NCBI GenBank assembly: GCA_944382705.1
Contig: CALWNE010000051.1
Location: forward strand, 1 to 37,480
Length of the DNA stretch: 37,480 nt
Direction: 5' to 3'
DNA from: an uncultured Allofournierella sp.
Lineage (GTDB): Bacteria; Bacillota; Clostridia; Oscillospirales; Ruminococcaceae
How positions within the stretch are numbered: position 1 is the first letter of the stretch; each line of letters starts with the position of its first letter. The notes beneath the pieces were generated by a model that did no database searches, was not told the origin of the DNA, and worked only from the letters and a program-made list of their open reading frames with translations. Both the position numbers and the translations under genes were made by a program. Shown here piece by piece: positions 1-7,233 of the stretch.

Positions 1-371
1 TGGAAGTGGTACAAAACCTGCTGGACTTTTGCAGTCAGCAGGGCATGGAGGAGGTACTGGTGATTCCCCCCTATGCCCCCACGGTGGCCCGGGCCATGGC
101 AGACAGCGGCCGCTACGGTTACATCCCGCAGATTGCCCCTGCCCTCACCGCCCTGTGCCAGCCCTATGGGTACGAGGTGTTTGACTGCACCTATTTGGAG
201 CAAACCACCGATGACCAGTATATCGACGGCTACCACGGAGGAGACCGGGTGTACGCTCAAATTGCACAGCTGCTTGGCCAGCAAAGCCGCATCTTGCAGG
301 GGCAAATTGATTTGGATTACCTGGAACAAGCCCTTGCACCGGGAACAAACCCCTTGCGCCTTAGTGCCTGA
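1..371 (+). CDS. SGNH-hydrolase / DltD-like protein, C-terminal fragment (5' end outside window)
   Basis: The open frame runs in from the left edge (first full codon at base 3) and ends in TGA at 369-371, so only about the last 122 residues are visible; the GTG at 6 is probably internal. The fragment alternates hydrophobic strands and helices (LVIPPYAP, then YGYEVFDCTYLEQ) and ends with DGYHGGDRVYAQIAQLL. A D-x-x-H near the C terminus followed by a G-rich turn and a helix is the usual place of the catalytic Asp/His of SGNH hydrolases, and this arrangement resembles DltD, which works in D-alanylation of teichoic acids. Family assignment from a fragment is tentative; no dlt genes are visible because the upstream side is cut off. 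trpS follows 66 bp downstream but has its own promoter. Confidence 0.5.
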   Translation, partial: EVVQNLLDFCSQQGMEEVLVIPPYAPTVARAMADSGRYGYIPQIAPALTALCQPYGYEVFDCTYLEQTTDDQYIDGYHGGDRVYAQIAQLLGQQSRILQGQIDLDYLEQALAPGTNPLRLSA

Positions 372-376
372 AAAAC

Positions 377-405
377 TTGCAGTCTGTAACGCTACAAGTT
401 ATAAT
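377..405 (+). promoter_or_regulatory. sigma-A type promoter of trpS
   Basis: TTGCAG (377-382), a 17-bp spacer, then a perfect TATAAT (400-405). Transcription would start near 412, leaving a leader of about 25 nt, too short for a T-box, so trpS is probably not controlled by tRNA-Trp attenuation here. Confidence 0.75.
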
Positions 406-437
406 AGAACAAATCCAACAAGAAAAGAGGCAACACC

Positions 438-1445
438 ATGAGCGAAGAAATCCAGCGCAAAAAGCGCATCTTATCTGGCATTCAGCCCACCGGTACCTTT
501 ACCCTGGGCAACTATGTGGGTGCCGTTCGCAATTGGGGAAGATTGCAGCAAGAGTACGACTGCCTGTACATGGTAGCCAATCTGCACGCCCTTACCGTGC
601 GCCAGGAGCCCGCTGCCCTGCGCCGCCAAACCCGTGAAGCCGCTGCCATGCTGCTGGCCACCGGCATTGACCCCCAAAAGAGCATTTTGTTTGTGCAAAG
701 CCATGTGCCTGCCCACGCCGAGCTGGCCTGGGTGCTGTCCTGCAATACCCAGTTTGGCGAGCTGAGCCGCATGACCCAGTTTAAGGATAAAAGTGCCAAA
801 CATGCCGACAATGTGAACGCCGGTCTGTTTACCTACCCTGCCCTGATGGCAGCGGATATTTTGCTGTACAACGCCGACCTGGTGCCGGTGGGTGTGGACC
901 AAAAGCAGCATCTGGAGCTCACCCGTAATGTGGCCCAGCGCTTTAACAACCTGTACAGCCCCACCTTTACCATGCCCGACCCTTACATTCCCAAAACCGG
1001 CGCCAAAATTATGAGTTTGCAGGAACCGGACAAAAAAATGAGCAAGAGCGACACCAACGCCAACAGCTTTATTTTAATGACCGATGACGCCGACACCATA
1101 CTGCGCAAGTTCAAGCGTGCTGTTACCGACAGTGAGGGCACCGTGCGTGCGGCGGACGACAAGCCCGGCGTAACCAACCTGATGAGCATTTACAGCGTGC
1201 TTACCGGCAAGGACTTTGCCGCCATTGAGCAGGAGTTTGAGGGCCAGGGCTACGGTGTATTCAAAGAAGCCGTGGCACAAAGCGTAATCGATACATTCCA
1301 GCCCATCCAGCAGGAGTACCACCGCATTCTGGAGGATAAGGCCTACCTGGATCAGGTTCTCACCGAAGGTGCCCAAAAGGCAGACCACATTGCACGGCGC
1401 ACCCTGAGCAAGGTTTATAAAAAAATTGGTATGCTTCAGCTGTAA
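438..1445 (+). CDS. trpS: Tryptophan--tRNA ligase (TrpRS)
   Basis: Class I aminoacyl-tRNA synthetase of 335 residues, the normal bacterial TrpRS length; it charges tRNA-Trp in the cytoplasm. The Rossmann fold begins with SGIQPTGTFTLGNYVGA, where TLGN (22-25) stands in for HIGH, and the KMSKS loop is exact at 200-204. Between them lie the tryptophan/tRNA-binding stretches (VGVDQKQHLELTR) typical of the family. ATG at 438 follows a purine-rich AAGAAAAGAGG. The gene has its own promoter 30-60 bp upstream. A hairpin at 1485-1514 is the only terminator candidate behind it. Nothing unusual; identification is firm. Confidence 0.97.
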   Translation: MSEEIQRKKRILSGIQPTGTFTLGNYVGAVRNWGRLQQEYDCLYMVANLHALTVRQEPAALRRQTREAAAMLLATGIDPQKSILFVQSHVPAHAELAWVLSCNTQFGELSRMTQFKDKSAKHADNVNAGLFTYPALMAADILLYNADLVPVGVDQKQHLELTRNVAQRFNNLYSPTFTMPDPYIPKTGAKIMSLQEPDKKMSKSDTNANSFILMTDDADTILRKFKRAVTDSEGTVRAADDKPGVTNLMSIYSVLTGKDFAAIEQEFEGQGYGVFKEAVAQSVIDTFQPIQQEYHRILEDKAYLDQVLTEGAQKADHIARRTLSKVYKKIGMLQL

Positions 1446-1484
1446 AGCTTGTTTTTTGATGGAAAATCAAAGATTGGAGCAGCC

Positions 1485-1514
1485 AAAAATTTGACCAGAA
1501 AAGGGTCGAATTTT
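1485..1514 (+). terminator. possible weak terminator after trpS
   Basis: An imperfect hairpin (AAAATT-T-GACC / GGGTC-G-AATTTT with an AGAAAA loop) lies 40 bp after trpS and runs into a short T run. The two nearby copies of AAAGCTT(T)GTTTTTTG (about 1445 and 1541) are a direct repeat of unknown meaning. Confidence 0.35.
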
Positions 1515-1619
1515 GACATTTATCTTTAATAAATCCCGCTAAAAGCTTTGTTTTTTGTAGAATTGCGAAAAACATCCAAGATATCATAAAAATTTTTCCC
1601 GGAAACAGTTTGCCATATA

Positions 1620-1648
1620 TTGACATTTTTTCCACCGTGGTTTATAAT
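1620..1648 (+). promoter_or_regulatory. consensus sigma-A promoter of the AbrB-like gene
   Basis: Perfect TTGACA (1620-1625), 17-bp spacer, perfect TATAAT (1643-1648). This is the strongest-looking promoter in the window; the start site would be near 1655, giving a leader of about 85 nt. Confidence 0.85.
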
Positions 1649-1738
1649 TAGGCTGATGAGACTCCCCCCATTTTTAGGGAACCCGGTCTTCATCCCCCAT
1701 AAGATGAGAGAATACCACTTAGTAAAGGAGAGAAATTT

Positions 1739-1981
1739 ATGAAATCTACTGGTATGGTTCGCAAAATCGACAATCTGGGCCGCATTGTACTCCCCATCGA
1801 GCTGCGCCGCGTTCTGGAAATCGATCAGGATTCTTCCCTGCAAATTTTTGTAGAAGGGGACGAAATCATCCTGAAAAAGTACCAGCCTGCCTGCATTTTC
1901 TGCGGCGAAGCAAAGGGCGTGGTACAGTTTAAGGGCCGCAACATCTGCCCCGAATGCCGCAAGGAAATTGGCGACATCTAA
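1739..1981 (+). CDS. AbrB/SpoVT-family transcriptional regulator with Cys4 tail
   Basis: An 80-residue DNA-binding protein. Residues 1-47 are a clear swapped-hairpin AbrB domain (MVRKIDNLGRIVLPIELRR, then a hydrophobic VEGDEIILKKY strand), as in AbrB, Abh and SpoVT, which dimerise to bind AT-rich promoters at growth transitions. Unlike AbrB itself the C-terminal third holds two CxxC pairs (C52/C55 and C70/C73, spaced by 14 residues), which looks like a small zinc-binding knuckle. ATG at 1739 is preceded by AAAGGAGAG. It stands alone between a full-consensus promoter and a strong terminator, implying abundant monocistronic expression. The target genes cannot be told from the window. Confidence 0.9.
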   Translation: MKSTGMVRKIDNLGRIVLPIELRRVLEIDQDSSLQIFVEGDEIILKKYQPACIFCGEAKGVVQFKGRNICPECRKEIGDI

Positions 1982-2033
1982 ATAGCTTGTGGTTGGTTTT
2001 TCCCATCTCACAAAGCCAATTCATCCATTGGCC

Positions 2034-2072
2034 AGCACCAAAGCGGACAAGCTCTGCTTTGGTGCTTTTTTA
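2034..2072 (+). terminator. intrinsic terminator of the AbrB-like gene
   Basis: An 11-bp perfect stem (AGCACCAAAGC / GCTTTGGTGCT) with an 11-nt loop, followed by a run of T. Confidence 0.85.
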
Positions 2073-2200
2073 ATTTTAATAGAACCCAAAACAGCTTGAC
2101 CAGCGTTTGCAAAAAAGGCTTGCTTGCTGCAACGATTTATTCCTGCCCAATCGGCAGCCGGGCGGCCTTTTGGCAGATGCTTTTGGCTGCAAACAAAGCA

Positions 2201-2237
2201 ACACCCCCGCTTTCAAATCCGAAGCGGGGGTGTTTTG
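2201..2237. terminator. intrinsic terminator, probably of the XRE regulator (minus) and possibly bidirectional
   Basis: A perfect 12-bp stem (ACACCCCCGCTT / AAGCGGGGGTGT) with a 9-nt loop. On the minus strand it is followed by TGCTTTGTTT and on the plus strand by TTTTG, so it could stop the convergent minus-strand gene and act as a second stop for the plus-strand one. Confidence 0.65.
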
Positions 2238-2298
2238 ATTGGCTGCGCACCCAGGCAGAAGATTGGCTGGGATTGGGCAGCGGTTTTTTGTTTGGTGT

Positions 2299-2991
2299 TT
2301 ACTTGCCCTTTTGAATGCGCTTTTCGCTGTTGTTGATGAGCATCATCAGGCTGTTGTGGTACAGGCGGTATTCCTGCTCCAGGGTTTGGCTGGTCATGGC
2401 AAAACAGCTGGTATCCTTCATGCCAGCCTTATCGCCCACTTCCTCCCCTTCCAGCAGGGCGGATACATTGGCCTGGGCCAGGTTCATGGCTGCATCGGAA
2501 TAGCCCTCCCAGCGGCCGTTGCTCAGGCTGAACAGACTGGCAGCATTTTTGCTGTTGGAGGAATACAGCAGCCGGAACATTTTGTACACCGCAATGCTCA
2601 GATAGGCGCTTACCTCGGTTACCAGGCCGCTGTTCTGGCCAGCAGCCAGCTTGTCGAACAGGATGTTCAGGCTGTTGGAAATCAGCTTTTTGTTCATGGT
2701 GGGCAGCGTGCTGCCTTTATAAATGCTGTCCTTGGCGGCCTCCGGGTTGGGGATATCCTCCACCCGCAGGGTAAGGCCGTTGCGGTCGGCACTGCGGCCC
2801 AGCAGATAATCACAGGAAACATCGTAGTAATCGGCCACACGCACCACAAATTCCAGGCCGCATTCACGAATGCCCTTTTCGTAATGGGAAAGCAATGCCT
2901 GGGATACGCCCAAATCCGCAGCTGCCTGCTTTTGGGTAATGCCCCGCTCCTTGCGCAGCAAAGTGATAATCCGATTAAACTCCGTTGTCAT
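2299..2991 (-). CDS. XRE-family transcriptional regulator
   Basis: A 230-residue cytoplasmic DNA-binding protein. Residues 5-62 form a Cro/C1-type helix-turn-helix: ITLLRKERGITQKQAAADLG, then VSQALLSHYEKG as recognition helix, ending in the common ...DYYDVSCDYLLGRS. The remaining 165 residues are helical and unrecognised, perhaps for dimerisation or ligand sensing. The open frame runs on to 3069, but ATG at 2991 is chosen because the HTH begins there and GAGGGAAG lies just upstream; the extra 26 residues look like untranslated leader. It converges on the AbrB gene and is divergent from the histidine phosphatase. A perfect palindrome TTTGTATACAAA in its promoter region may be an autoregulatory operator (inference). 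Confidence 0.88.
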   Translation of the reverse strand: MTTEFNRIITLLRKERGITQKQAAADLGVSQALLSHYEKGIRECGLEFVVRVADYYDVSCDYLLGRSADRNGLTLRVEDIPNPEAAKDSIYKGSTLPTMNKKLISNSLNILFDKLAAGQNSGLVTEVSAYLSIAVYKMFRLLYSSNSKNAASLFSLSNGRWEGYSDAAMNLAQANVSALLEGEEVGDKAGMKDTSCFAMTSQTLEQEYRLYHNSLMMLINNSEKRIQKGK

Positions 2992-3074
2992 TTCATCTTC
3001 CCTCAGTTTCTGGGCAAAGCCCTGGTATGCCGCCGCCTGACGGCACCTGCCTGTCAAACAAATACGCATGGTAA

Positions 3075-3102
3075 ATTATAAAATACCAAAAACACTTTGT
3101 AA
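3075..3102 (-). promoter_or_regulatory. promoter of the XRE regulator
   Basis: Reading the minus strand: TTACAA (3102-3097), 16-bp spacer, TATAAT (3080-3075). Confidence 0.5.
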
Positions 3103-3107
3103 ATACA

Positions 3108-3119
3108 TTTGTATACAAA
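3108..3119. promoter_or_regulatory. candidate operator palindrome
   Basis: TTTGTATACAAA is a perfect 12-bp palindrome just upstream of the minus-strand -35 element of the XRE regulator. Its place and symmetry suit binding by a dimeric HTH protein; which protein binds is a guess. Confidence 0.35.
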
Positions 3120-3154
3120 ATTCTCATGGATGTTTTTGGGCAGTTCGCCACCGG

Positions 3155-3183
3155 TTGACTTTGCCAACTAGATATATGATAAT
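3155..3183 (+). promoter_or_regulatory. promoter of the histidine phosphatase gene
   Basis: TTGACT (3155-3160), 17-bp spacer, GATAAT (3178-3183). The leader is about 95 nt and carries a small inverted repeat GTTAC...GTAAC around 3239-3253. Confidence 0.55.
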
Positions 3184-3286
3184 AAACAGGAATCGCTTGC
3201 TAAATGTTGTGGTGCGCAAGGCTGCGCCGCTTCTTTATTGTTACTATTTTGTAACCTTTTAAGCATTACCGAAAGGAGTTTTTCCC

Positions 3287-3913
3287 TTGAAAACCTTTAC
3301 TTTGCACCTGATTCGACACGGTTTGACCCAGGGCAATCTGGATGGATTGTATGTAGGCAGCGGCACCGACCTGCCCCTGTGCCCGGAAGGCCGCCAGCAG
3401 CTGGAAACACTGCGCAGCCAGTTTACCTACCCCCAGCCCTCCACCGTGTTTGTGTCTCCCCTGGCACGGGCAGGCCAAACCGCCGACCTGCTGTTCCCTG
3501 CGGCCCGCAAGCTGGAAATCCCCGACCTGCGGGAGGCTGGCTTTGGCTGCTTTGAGGGCCAGCCCGTGCGGGACCTGGTGCAGAATCCGGATTTTGTGCG
3601 TTGGATGGACCCTACTTCCGGCTTTACACCGGAAGGCGCCGAACCCACCCTGGAATTTCATCAGCGGTGCGGCAAAACCCTGATGGGATTGTTTGAATTC
3701 ATGATGCGTTCCGGCCTTACCGAGGCCGCCTGTGTAACCCACGGGGGCGTTATCATGAGCATGCTGGCCCAAAAAGCCCTGCCCCAGCGCAAGCCGGAGG
3801 ACTGGATGGCAGACCCCGGCTGTGGCTACACCCTGCGCACCGACGCCGCCATGTGGATGCGGGACGGCCTGGTGGAAGCCGTGGAGGTTCTGCCCCTGGG
3901 TTATCTGGACTAA
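3287..3913 (+). CDS. Histidine phosphatase family protein (phosphoglycerate-mutase-like)
   Basis: A 208-residue cytoplasmic protein of the His-phosphatase superfamily. The phospho-accepting His is in LHLIRHGLTQGN (RHG at residues 10-12), the acidic/aromatic ECF-like stretch is EAGFGCFEGQ, and the second catalytic His is in VTHGG near residue 150. The length matches CobC/GpmB-type broad-specificity phosphatases, not the larger glycolytic mutase. The start is TTG at 3287, eight bases after AAAGGAG (3272-3278); no ATG in frame fits better. The substrate cannot be told: it is not next to cobalamin genes, so the name CobC is not justified. It is convergent with the AraC gene and shares its terminator. 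Confidence 0.9.
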   Translation: MKTFTLHLIRHGLTQGNLDGLYVGSGTDLPLCPEGRQQLETLRSQFTYPQPSTVFVSPLARAGQTADLLFPAARKLEIPDLREAGFGCFEGQPVRDLVQNPDFVRWMDPTSGFTPEGAEPTLEFHQRCGKTLMGLFEFMMRSGLTEAACVTHGGVIMSMLAQKALPQRKPEDWMADPGCGYTLRTDAAMWMRDGLVEAVEVLPLGYLD

Positions 3914-3993
3914 TCCGCCCGCCTATACAGCGCAAATACGCAGTGCTGCCCGGGCTGCACAGTCCGGCATAGATACAGCACAAACTTTGCATA

Positions 3994-4027
3994 AAAAAGG
4001 CCGCCTGGACTGTCAGGCGGCCTTTTT
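3994..4027. terminator. bidirectional intrinsic terminator
   Basis: AAAAAGGCCGCCTG / CAGGCGGCCTTTTT with a 6-nt loop sits between two convergent genes; it has A runs on one side and T runs on the other, so it works in both directions. Confidence 0.85.
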
Positions 4028-4042
4028 GCATGGCTGACCCAT

Positions 4043-4888
4043 TCACGGAGCTTCATCCGGCTTGCAGTCCGGCGCTGTGTGCAGGACTGCATACTGCCGG
4101 GGCGTCATTCCGTAGGCCCTGCGGAAGGCTTTAAAAAAGTGGTTATACCCTGTAAATCCGCTTAGCTGGCTGGCCTGCGCCACCGACTTGCCCTGTTCCA
4201 GGTAGGTTCGGCTTGCATCCAGCCGGGCCTGCACAATGTAGCTGTGTACCGTTTGGCCGGTATGTTTTTTGAACTCCCGCAGCAGGTGACTGCGGCTTAC
4301 ATAAAACTCCTGCTCCAGCCGCTGCAAGGTAATTTCTTCGGTGAGATGCTGGCGGATGTACCGGAACACCTCGTCCACAAAAAACTGGCTGCGGCCCTTG
4401 GTGCCGGGGGTCAGATGGTGGGGATCTTCCTGGGCAAAGGCTTGCAGCACCAAGGCTAAAAACATCTGCTGGGTTGCCCGCTCCAGCACATCCCCAGCAC
4501 AGCGCCGGGGCTCTGTTTGCAGCCGTTCCAGCTGAGAGGCAAGGCTTTTCAGCAGCATCAGTCCCTCGCTCCGTGGCCGGACTGCCACAACAGCCGCCGG
4601 ATTGATGGCAAAGGCGGCGGCTATATCGGTTTGCGGGGTGGAGCAGGCTGCCAGCAGCTGGGTGTTTAGCCTTACCCAGAGGGCCTTTAAGGGAACCCGG
4701 ACCCCGGTGTACTCCAACCGGAGCACCTGGTGCTCTTTGCACAGGCACAGATGCTCTGGCCCTATCCGGCCATGCTCATGCAAACTGACCCGCCCCCGCA
4801 TCACCAAAAGAAAGCCCATCTGCTGGTCTGTGGTAAGGCGCAGGCATCCCGGCTGGGCTGCTTCAATGGTTTTTACATGATATTCCAC
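4043..4888 (-). CDS. AraC-family transcriptional regulator
   Basis: A 281-residue regulator. The C-terminal 95 residues hold the two AraC helix-turn-helix motifs: ITLQRLEQEFYVSRSHLLRE with FKKHTGQTVHSYI, then VAQASQLSGFTGYNHFFKAF and the signature end YGMTPRQYA. The N-terminal 170 residues resemble a cupin-like sensory domain (VMRGRVSLHEHG). The start is GTG at 4888, six bases after AAGGAGG. It is divergently transcribed from the large flavin oxidoreductase across a 190-bp AT-rich region with an imperfect inverted repeat, so control of that gene is the obvious inference. The effector is unknown. Confidence 0.88.
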   Translation of the reverse strand: MEYHVKTIEAAQPGCLRLTTDQQMGFLLVMRGRVSLHEHGRIGPEHLCLCKEHQVLRLEYTGVRVPLKALWVRLNTQLLAACSTPQTDIAAAFAINPAAVVAVRPRSEGLMLLKSLASQLERLQTEPRRCAGDVLERATQQMFLALVLQAFAQEDPHHLTPGTKGRSQFFVDEVFRYIRQHLTEEITLQRLEQEFYVSRSHLLREFKKHTGQTVHSYIVQARLDASRTYLEQGKSVAQASQLSGFTGYNHFFKAFRRAYGMTPRQYAVLHTAPDCKPDEAP

Positions 4889-5078
4889 AGCTGCCTCCTT
4901 GCAATTTTGCTATAAACTCAAGGGGTTTATCGGATTGATTTCTCTTTTTTTGATACTATATCAATTTATGATAGTTTTCAAGTAATTTGCGAGTGTTTTT
5001 ATCCAAAATCTTCTTTTATAATGGGATTTAGTAAGATTGTTAAAAAACAAACCATTTTCTTGCTAAGGAGGATTTCCC
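4889..5078. promoter_or_regulatory. divergent control region between the AraC regulator and the flavin oxidoreductase
   Basis: An AT-rich 190-bp region. A perfect TATAAT (5017-5022) serves the plus-strand gene but has no good -35 at the right distance, which is usual for activator-dependent promoters. An imperfect inverted repeat (ACTATATCA / TGATAGT, 4955-4976) lies 40-60 bp upstream of it, a plausible AraC-type site, and overlaps a weak minus-strand promoter for the regulator itself. Activation by the neighbour is inference. Confidence 0.5.
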
Positions 5079-7097
5079 ATGAACGGTACATCTTTGCTGT
5101 TAACCCCCATCACCGTAGGCCCTCTGACCCTAAAAAACCGGGTCATGTTTCCCCCTCTGACCACTGGTTACGAGGAGCGGGATGGCTCCTTCAGCCCCCA
5201 GGCACTGGCCTTTTATGAACGGCTGGCCAAGGGCGGCACCGGTTATGTTGTCATTGGCGATGTGGCCCCGGTCATGACCGCCTCCCCCACCCCCAAGCTG
5301 TTTGACGACCGGCAGATTCCCAACTTCAAACTGCTGGCCGACGCCCTGCACAAATACGACTGCAAGGTGGCCTTGCAGCTGTTTCACCCGGAGTACGATG
5401 TTCCCGGTGTTGGCCGCCTGATTGTGCAGGCCCAGACAGCCGCCAAGGAGGCCATGGAGGCCAAAGCCAGGGGCGATATGGAAACCTTTGCTGCCAAAAT
5501 GGCCCAGAGCCAGCAGGCAGGCAAGGATGCCCACGCCAAAATTGCCCATGACATGAAACACTTCATCACCGAAGTTACCCCCGAGGAGCTGGCCTGCATC
5601 CGTGACCTGATTGCAGAGTCTGCCCGCCGGGCACAGGCCGCAGGCATTGACGCCATTGAGGTGCACGGTGACCGCCTGCTGGGGTCCCTTTGCTCTCACA
5701 TTCTGAACCAGCGTACCGACTGCTACGGCGGCAGCCTGCAAAACCGTGTACGCTATGCTCTGGAGGTGGTGGCCGCCATCCAGAAGTCTGCTCCCAACCT
5801 GATGATTGAGTACAAGCTGCCCATCATCACCCACAACCCGGACGGTTCTCTGCGAGGCAAGGGCGGTTTGCTCCAGGAGGAAGCTGTGGAGTTTGCCAAG
5901 CTGCTGGAACAGGCTGGCGTTCACATGATTCAGGTGGCCCAGGCCAATCACACCGGCAACATGGCCGACACCATTCCCCCCATGGGCACCCGGGAAGAAC
6001 ACTGGGTACTGCCCGCCACCCGTGCGGTAAAGGCTGCCGTATCCATTCCGGTGGCCATTGTGGGCAAGGTGCTTTCCATTGAAAGCGGCGAAAAGCTGCT
6101 GGCCGACGGCGACGCAGATGTAATTGCCTACGGCCGTGGCCTGCTGTGTGACCCGGATATTGCAAACAAGGCTGCTTCCGGCCTGCCCATCCGGGCCTGC
6201 ATCAACTGCAACAAGGGCTGCGTGGACGCCATCCAGAACCGCCGCCCCCTCACCTGTGTGCTGAACGCAGAAAACGGCCTGGAGTCCACCCTTTCCATCC
6301 AGCCTGCCCAGGAGAAAAAACAAGTGGTGATTGTGGGCGCAGGCATTGCCGGTTTGGAGGCCGCCCGTGTGGCTGCACTGCGGGGCCATACCGTGGATGT
6401 ATACGAAAAAGAGCAGCAGATTGGCGGCCAGCTGCATCTGGCAGCGGCACCTCCCCGCAAGGATGAGCTTCTGCGGGCCTGCACCAACTACCAGGACCTT
6501 CTGCCCCAGCTGGGCGTAAACCTGCACCTGGGCTGTGAGTGTACCAAGGAACAGATGAACCAGGCCGATGCCGTCATCGTGGCGGTGGGTGCCCACAACT
6601 GGACCCTGCCCGTGCCCGGCTGCGACGGCAGCAATGTGGTATCCAGCTGGGATGTGCTGGCAGGCACCGTTGCCCCCAAGGGCCATTGCGTGGTGATTGG
6701 CGGCGGCCTGGTGGGTGTGGAAACCGCCGAATATCTGCTGGACCACGGCTGCACCGTATCGGTGGTGGAGATGACCGACACCATCGCTGCCGGTGAGTCC
6801 TCCACCATTCTGCCCACCATCCTGGCACACTTTGCCGCCCATGATGTAAAGCAGTACATTAACACCCGTGTTACCGCCATCACCCCAGAGGGTGTGGAGG
6901 CTGTAAACACCACCGATGATTCCACCCTGACGCTCCCCTGCGACACCGTTGTAATGGCTGTGGGTTCCCGCAAGAACACCCTGGACACCGAAGGGGTTAC
7001 CGTACCGGTTTACTACGCAGGCGACTGCGCCGGTGAGCGCACCGCCGGTATTCTGGAAGCAGTGCGCAGCGGCTACCAGGTGGCCAACCAGCTGTAA
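5079..7097 (+). CDS. Old-Yellow-Enzyme / 2,4-dienoyl-CoA-reductase-like NAD(P)H:flavin oxidoreductase
   Basis: A 672-residue cytoplasmic flavoenzyme of the FadH / enoate reductase / BaiCD-BaiH type. Order: FMN-binding TIM barrel (about 1-365; LKNRVMFPPLTTG, then YGGSLQNRVRYALEVV), a 4Fe-4S site C374-x2-C377-x3-C381-x11-C393, an FAD/NAD(P) part with GAGIAGLEAA (420-429) and a second dinucleotide fold GGGLVGVETAEY (541-552). Such enzymes reduce alpha,beta-unsaturated carbonyl compounds with NAD(P)H. Odd points: an Ala/Met/Lys-rich helical insert (about 107-165), and HGDRLLGS (196-203) where FadH has the segment carrying its proton-donor Tyr, so that Tyr appears absent. ATG at 5079 follows AAGGAGG. 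A substrate cannot be named; bile acid, cinnamate or enoate reduction are all possible. Likely controlled by the divergent AraC protein. Confidence 0.9.
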   Translation: MNGTSLLLTPITVGPLTLKNRVMFPPLTTGYEERDGSFSPQALAFYERLAKGGTGYVVIGDVAPVMTASPTPKLFDDRQIPNFKLLADALHKYDCKVALQLFHPEYDVPGVGRLIVQAQTAAKEAMEAKARGDMETFAAKMAQSQQAGKDAHAKIAHDMKHFITEVTPEELACIRDLIAESARRAQAAGIDAIEVHGDRLLGSLCSHILNQRTDCYGGSLQNRVRYALEVVAAIQKSAPNLMIEYKLPIITHNPDGSLRGKGGLLQEEAVEFAKLLEQAGVHMIQVAQANHTGNMADTIPPMGTREEHWVLPATRAVKAAVSIPVAIVGKVLSIESGEKLLADGDADVIAYGRGLLCDPDIANKAASGLPIRACINCNKGCVDAIQNRRPLTCVLNAENGLESTLSIQPAQEKKQVVIVGAGIAGLEAARVAALRGHTVDVYEKEQQIGGQLHLAAAPPRKDELLRACTNYQDLLPQLGVNLHLGCECTKEQMNQADAVIVAVGAHNWTLPVPGCDGSNVVSSWDVLAGTVAPKGHCVVIGGGLVGVETAEYLLDHGCTVSVVEMTDTIAAGESSTILPTILAHFAAHDVKQYINTRVTAITPEGVEAVNTTDDSTLTLPCDTVVMAVGSRKNTLDTEGVTVPVYYAGDCAGERTAGILEAVRSGYQVANQL

Positions 7098-7182
7098 GCT
7101 GCCGGCTGTGTGCGGCACCAAGCCTGCTGCCGCCCGGCAAGTAGCCCCACTTTGTTTTACACGCACTTATCTTACCTCACAC

Positions 7183-7216
7183 AAAAACGCTCCCCCTAAA
7201 CAGGAGGAGCGTTTTT
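7183..7216. terminator. bidirectional intrinsic terminator
   Basis: AAAAACGCTCC / GGAGCGTTTTT closes a short loop between the convergent flavin oxidoreductase and ABC ATPase genes, with T runs on both strands. Confidence 0.85.
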
Positions 7217-7233
7217 TATGTGTAGTTTTAATG

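Noticed and set aside
412..437. Possible T-box leader for trpS
   Set aside because: The leader from the clear promoter is only about 25 nt, and no T-box core is present.
5130..7166. Very long open frame on the minus strand opposite the flavin oxidoreductase
   Set aside because: It mirrors a clearly coding gene, has Gly/His/Val-rich low-quality sequence, no ribosome binding site and no family features. It results from GC-rich codon use.
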